In this document: positions 52,844 to 56,174 of the stretch, piece by piece | Position numbering within the stretch: position 1 is the first letter of the stretch | How the letters are laid out: the number at the start of each line of letters is the position of its first letter | The notes under the pieces: model-generated | Database searches by the model: none | What the model was told of the DNA's origin: nothing | What the model saw: only the letters and a program-made list of their open reading frames with translations | Made by a program: the position numbers and the translations under genes | Origin: JBFWUW01 sp050247075 | Lineage (GTDB): Bacteria > Planctomycetota > Planctomycetia > Pirellulales > JBFWUW01 | Length of the DNA: 56,174 bases | Assembly: GCA_050247075.1 (NCBI GenBank) | Contig: JBFWUW010000049.1 | Span: 1 to 56,174 of the forward strand | Reading direction: 5' to 3'

Positions 52844-53668
52844 CTACGGCATGGCTTGAGCCGTGGCGGATGGACTTACTGGATGCGTGGTGTCGGTTGC
52901 CGTGTCGTTTGTGGCGCTGCTGCTATTGCCGCTTTCGGCCAATGAGGAGTCGATCTCGATGGCCCTGGCCAGGTCGCGGTCGGCGTCGGCGGTTAGGCCC
53001 AATTTGCGACGGGCCAGGGACCGCCTGTGATAGGCATTGGCGTGCAGCAGATCGCGACGCAGGGCTTCATTGAAACTGCTCACGGCATCCTTGTTACGAT
53101 CGAGGGCAGCCAAGACATTGCCCCGGACAAACCAGGCTTCGGCCACCAACGGATCGAGTTCCACCGCAGCGTCCAAGTCGACCAAGGCTTCGGCATGTTG
53201 GCCCAATTCGAGCAGCGCCAGCCCGCGGTTACGGCGGGCCAAGGCATCGTCGGGCTGCAATTCAATCGCCCGGGAAAAGCCCGCGACGGCCTCGGGCAGC
53301 TTCTTCATTCTGGCCAGCGCGACCGCCCGGTTGTTGTGTGCCTGGAAGTAGTCGGGACGCAATCGAATGGCCTCCGAGTAATCGTCAATCGCCAGTTCGG
53401 GGCTGTCGGCCCGTTCGTAGGCCAAGGCCCGTTCGTAACGCAGCTCGCTGTCGGTGGGAGCGGCCTGTATCGCCTGGGCGAAGGCCGCCAAGGCTTCCTC
53501 GTGGCTGCCGCGGGTGGACAGCAACTTGCCCCGTTCCAGCAAGACCAATCGGCTGTCCGCACTTGGTGTGCAGCCAGCAGCCGCGAGAGTAATGGCCAGG
53601 GATTGTAAGACCAGCCTGACGAGACGCGCGAACGAAGCGCTTGAATTGTGCGGAGAAGCTTGCGCCAT
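52844..53668 (-). CDS. TPR-repeat lipoprotein
   Basis: A 274-residue protein with a signal (LVRLVLQSLAITLAAAGC) and lipobox cysteine. At least five TPR motifs follow (ALAAFAQAIQAAPTDSELRY, AIDDYSEAIRLRPDYFQAHN, AVAGFSRAIELQPDDALARR, ALVDLDAAVELDPLVAEAW). TPRs bind proteins. AGGGGAC lies before ATG 53668. It starts 30 bases after the HTTM gene stop and is likely transcribed with it. Confidence 0.85.
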   Translation of the reverse strand: MAQASPHNSSASFARLVRLVLQSLAITLAAAGCTPSADSRLVLLERGKLLSTRGSHEEALAAFAQAIQAAPTDSELRYERALAYERADSPELAIDDYSEAIRLRPDYFQAHNNRAVALARMKKLPEAVAGFSRAIELQPDDALARRNRGLALLELGQHAEALVDLDAAVELDPLVAEAWFVRGNVLAALDRNKDAVSSFNEALRRDLLHANAYHRRSLARRKLGLTADADRDLARAIEIDSSLAESGNSSSATNDTATDTTHPVSPSATAQAMP

Positions 53669-53698
53669 GGGTCGGGGTCCCCTGCAATGGGCCAATAG

Positions 53699-55459
53699 CT
53701 ATTGTAAATGAGAAGCCTTCGCCAACGGCTTGCGGCGGGCAGGCAACGGAGTGCTTGCTGATTGCTTCGCGGCCGATGCAGGCGGTGAAGCCACCTTGGG
53801 CACGGTTGGGCCATTTGCGGCTGTCGATGTTGCGATTGTCTCCACGCCAACAATGACCTCGGCAAGACAGGTTTTGGGGAAGGCTTCGCCATTCATCCGC
53901 TGCGCCCAGGCCTGGCCAATTTCAACCAGCAGGTCCGCACACGAGAAGGGGGGCGATATCAGGCGATGTTCGATCGTGGCCGGCCACGAAACCTTGTGGA
54001 ACATGCTCTTGTCGATGGCCGTTACCGTGATGGGAGCCAGCTTGCCGGCGGCCAGACAGATGTCGCGCAGCGCGCCAACGTCCGCCAGCTCTTCTGGATG
54101 GTGGACGCAAAACACAACACATTGACCAGCCAACGAAGCGAGGGTGCTGGCAACAGCCGGTACATCCGCGGCCGTGCGGCAGTAGAGGCCACGCGACCGC
54201 AGCCGCTGTTCCAGGTTGATCTGGATCGCCACTCGCGATGACATGACGACGATGCGCCGCGGCAGCGCGGTTCTCAATCCTTCCGCCGGCAGGAAAGGCC
54301 ACGCTCCTTCCCATTGCCGCCGTACCCACTGCCACCAGGCGGCTGGCGAAGGCGGCAGGCCCGGTGCCGTGACGGGAGCAGTACTCTTGTGTGAAACTCG
54401 GTGCCGCAACCGTGGAGGCGTCCCCAGGAACATCGCGCACCGCCAAGCCGTCCACCAACGGCTCCAGAAACGATCCGTGTACTCAAGAACGGTCGCGCGG
54501 CGAAACGCCAACAGCCGGGCCTGCGCTCGTAGCACCATTTCTGGTGGAACGTATGCCAGGTAGGTAAATATCATCACCAGTCCAAACGTCCACATTCCCA
54601 GAAACAGGCCGATACCGGCATGCATCATGACGCCGGCCAGCAGCACGAAGGGGCGTAGCTTGGGCCGCCAGACAAAAATCCAAAATGTCGTTTCCCAAAT
54701 CACGGTGGTATGCGTGAGAAAATTACCGATCCACGGGTGCCAGGCTAGCCAGGTGAGGTCGCCCGACTGATACTCAAAATTGGCCGCGCCCAGCCAAATG
54801 GCGTTGCCATCCCACCAGGCTTCTCCCTTGAGCTTCGCCAAACCAGCAGCCAGGTAGAGTACGCACATATGGAGTTGCACCAGCCGCGTCGCCAGCCGGG
54901 CTGATGCGCGCGCTGGCTCAGCCCGGCACCAATCCGTCGCTCCCGCGGCAATGGCCAGCGCCGCCTGTTTGCGGCGTTTCAACAGCCGATCGATCGAGAA
55001 ACAGGCCCCCGAAGGGCCAATCGCCTGGTACAGCGTAAGCAGGCAATTGATCTGGTCGAGGCCAAAGGTCGCCAGCGGGACGCGATGCGCATACGAGATC
55101 ACAATCGCCAGCGAGAGCAGGGAAGTTACCCTAGTACACAGTCCCATCATGAAGCAGATCAAGACCGCGACACAGGCCCAATGGACCGGCCACATCCAAC
55201 CGGCTGGAACCAGCCACCAAAACGACTGTGCCGTCCCCTCACGTTGAAATACGCCGACCAGCAGAGGGTCTTGCCAGCCGCTGTCTCCGAAAAACTCGGA
55301 CAGCCGTAGGCCCCATACCAGATGGGTATAGACCAACATGCCGCCAGCCAGGATGCGCAGCAAACCCAACGAGGCAGGGTGCAGCGGATCGAACCAGAAC
55401 CGGTCCCAACCGTTCCATAGGGCTTGAATTTCGGACTTGGCAATGCTCGCCAGTTTCAT
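53699..55459 (-). CDS. HTTM-domain membrane protein with receiver-like tail
   Basis: A 586-residue protein. Residues 15-330 form the HTTM region related to vitamin K-dependent gamma-carboxylase, with several transmembrane segments (LGLLRILAGGMLVYTHLVWG, MHAGIGLFLGMWTFGLVMIF) and the conserved YLAAGLAKLKGEAWWDG. Residues 401-525 (RRIVVMSSRVAIQINLEQRL, GQCVVFCVHHPEELADV, LAPITVTAIDKS) look like a degenerate response-regulator receiver without a clear phosphoacceptor. Its start overlaps the upstream stop as ATGA. HTTM proteins of planctomycetes lack a proven role. Confidence 0.82.
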   Translation of the reverse strand: MKLASIAKSEIQALWNGWDRFWFDPLHPASLGLLRILAGGMLVYTHLVWGLRLSEFFGDSGWQDPLLVGVFQREGTAQSFWWLVPAGWMWPVHWACVAVLICFMMGLCTRVTSLLSLAIVISYAHRVPLATFGLDQINCLLTLYQAIGPSGACFSIDRLLKRRKQAALAIAAGATDWCRAEPARASARLATRLVQLHMCVLYLAAGLAKLKGEAWWDGNAIWLGAANFEYQSGDLTWLAWHPWIGNFLTHTTVIWETTFWIFVWRPKLRPFVLLAGVMMHAGIGLFLGMWTFGLVMIFTYLAYVPPEMVLRAQARLLAFRRATVLEYTDRFWSRWWTAWRCAMFLGTPPRLRHRVSHKSTAPVTAPGLPPSPAAWWQWVRRQWEGAWPFLPAEGLRTALPRRIVVMSSRVAIQINLEQRLRSRGLYCRTAADVPAVASTLASLAGQCVVFCVHHPEELADVGALRDICLAAGKLAPITVTAIDKSMFHKVSWPATIEHRLISPPFSCADLLVEIGQAWAQRMNGEAFPKTCLAEVIVGVETIATSTAANGPTVPKVASPPASAAKQSASTPLPARRKPLAKASHLQ

Positions 55460-56079
55460 TGCAAATCCACAAGTGCGAATTGTCCTAGCGGTTCCTCGAC
55501 GTAGAGCTGGGGGTCTTCCAGCGACAACCCGGCCTTTCGCCACTCCATGTCTGGCAACTGATGCACGACCTTGCTGAGTGATACAGACTGCCCGCCGTGT
55601 GATTGGCAGATCTGCCGTGCCAAGGCCCGCGTGTGCAGTTGACGTAAGGCTGGGTCCATGGAGTCGCTGTTGCCGAGGAATTCCGTCAACATGAAATGCC
55701 GGTGGTATAGCAATCGGGGCCGCATGGTGCGCTTGTCGGGGATTTGTCCCTGCACCTGCGTGCCGTCGGGCCGATCAACCACGTAGCGGACAATGGTGGC
55801 CGGCCCTGGATCGGGTGCGAAGAAATGAAAGCCGTGGTTGAGATACAAGAACTGCAGATACGGTCCCACGGCCAACCAGCAGGACCGGACTAAGTCGGAC
55901 GATGGCCGCACCGAGGCGGGTGCAATCACCAGGCCCGCCAAATGGTAGATCAGCCACAGGCTGACCAGCAGCTTTAGCCAGGGCCGCTTGAACCGGGCGC
56001 GAGCAGGTTCACTCTTGCCAAAGTCGACAGCCGCGGAAGGTGCTACTGCATGACCGTTCGTGGCAGGATGGAATTCCAC
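55456..56079 (-). CDS. HTTM-partner membrane protein
   Basis: A 207-residue protein with one transmembrane region near residues 36-55 (WLKLLVSLWLIYHLAGLVIA) and a soluble part with LNHGFHFFAPDPGPATIVRYVV and RLLYHRHFMLTEFL. GTG 56079 is chosen because GAGGAG lies 7 bases before it; TTG 56082 is the alternative. It is coupled by ATGA to the HTTM gene. Such small partners recur upstream of HTTM genes and the two probably form one complex. Confidence 0.75.
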   Translation of the reverse strand: MEFHPATNGHAVAPSAAVDFGKSEPARARFKRPWLKLLVSLWLIYHLAGLVIAPASVRPSSDLVRSCWLAVGPYLQFLYLNHGFHFFAPDPGPATIVRYVVDRPDGTQVQGQIPDKRTMRPRLLYHRHFMLTEFLGNSDSMDPALRQLHTRALARQICQSHGGQSVSLSKVVHQLPDMEWRKAGLSLEDPQLYVEEPLGQFALVDLQ

Positions 56080-56146
56080 CAAGGCACTCCTCGAAAAAGC
56101 CCACGCAACACGCAGTCGCTGAGAGCGAACTCCTGAAGAGGAAGTC

Positions 56147-56174
56147 GCGGAGGGGCCCCCTCTGGCCCCTCCGC
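56147..56174. repeat. 11-base-pair GC stem-loop at the window edge
   Basis: GCGGAGGGGCC, a 6-base loop and GGCCCCTCCGC form a perfect stem ending at the last base. It looks like an intrinsic terminator, but any T-run on the plus strand lies outside the window, and none follows on the minus strand. Confidence 0.6.

Overview
The window reads as a chromosomal segment of a planctomycete, most likely of the Pirellulales type, interrupted at its left end by a prophage-like element. The host call rests on gene families typical of that group: a DUF1559 pseudopilin-like protein, a DUF1501 sulfatase-like protein, a Tat-exported Gfo/Idh/MocA oxidoreductase, a GYF_2/zinc-ribbon membrane protein, an HTTM protein, many secreted proteins of unknown role, and GC-rich coding sequence.

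Region 1 (1 to about 9,508): an integrated element with every gene on the minus strand. A tyrosine integrase lies next to the 3' end of tRNA-Pro(GGG), the likely attachment site. Moving away from it come a helix-turn-helix protein, two small unknown proteins, a RepA-like AAA ATPase whose 3' end runs into GTTACCGT repeats (an iteron-like array), a serine recombinase with a near-consensus promoter, an HK97-fold major capsid protein, a possible small terminase, a small CxxC protein, the large terminase, an HK97 gp10-like protein, and the start of a tail tape-measure protein that runs off the window. No portal, prohead protease or tail-tube gene is visible in the span shown. Several dyads (2978-2995, 4957-4976, 7058-7089, 9412-9427) are unexplained.

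Region 2 (9.6 to 34 kb): host genes on both strands. They include a large secreted glycosidase-like protein, an amidohydrolase, a YugP-type metalloprotease, an inositol-monophosphatase family enzyme, Pcm, a Tat lipoprotein sugar-binding protein, a Gfo/Idh/MocA oxidoreductase, tRNA-Arg(UCG), an FHA protein, a DUF1501 protein, an acyl-CoA dehydrogenase and a DUF1559 protein. A Phenol_MetA_deg-type outer-membrane gene is a clear pseudogene. At 18.9-19.2 kb a strong Shine-Dalgarno, two overlapping short ORFs and an intrinsic terminator form an unexplained element.

Region 3 (34 to 40 kb): a plus-strand cluster of a PIG-L deacetylase, a pectate-lyase-like beta-helix protein and a YhcH/YjgK/YiaL protein (the last two overlapping by ATGA), apparently for saccharide processing. 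A strong promoter then precedes a SpoIIE-type phosphatase (frameshifted at an A7 tract) and a fusion of a low-molecular-weight protein phosphatase with a SUI1/eIF1-like domain, followed by small zinc-ribbon and thioredoxin-fold proteins.

Region 4 (40 to 56 kb), minus strand: bL25, pth, rpsF, ssb, rplI and dnaB in the classical bacterial order but without rpsR. Upstream of these lie pgi, an ABC-2 exporter (ATPase, permease and a large GATase-like membrane protein), a TPR lipoprotein and an HTTM protein with a receiver-like tail, coupled by ATGA to a small membrane protein. All calls come from reading the sequence; no database search was made.
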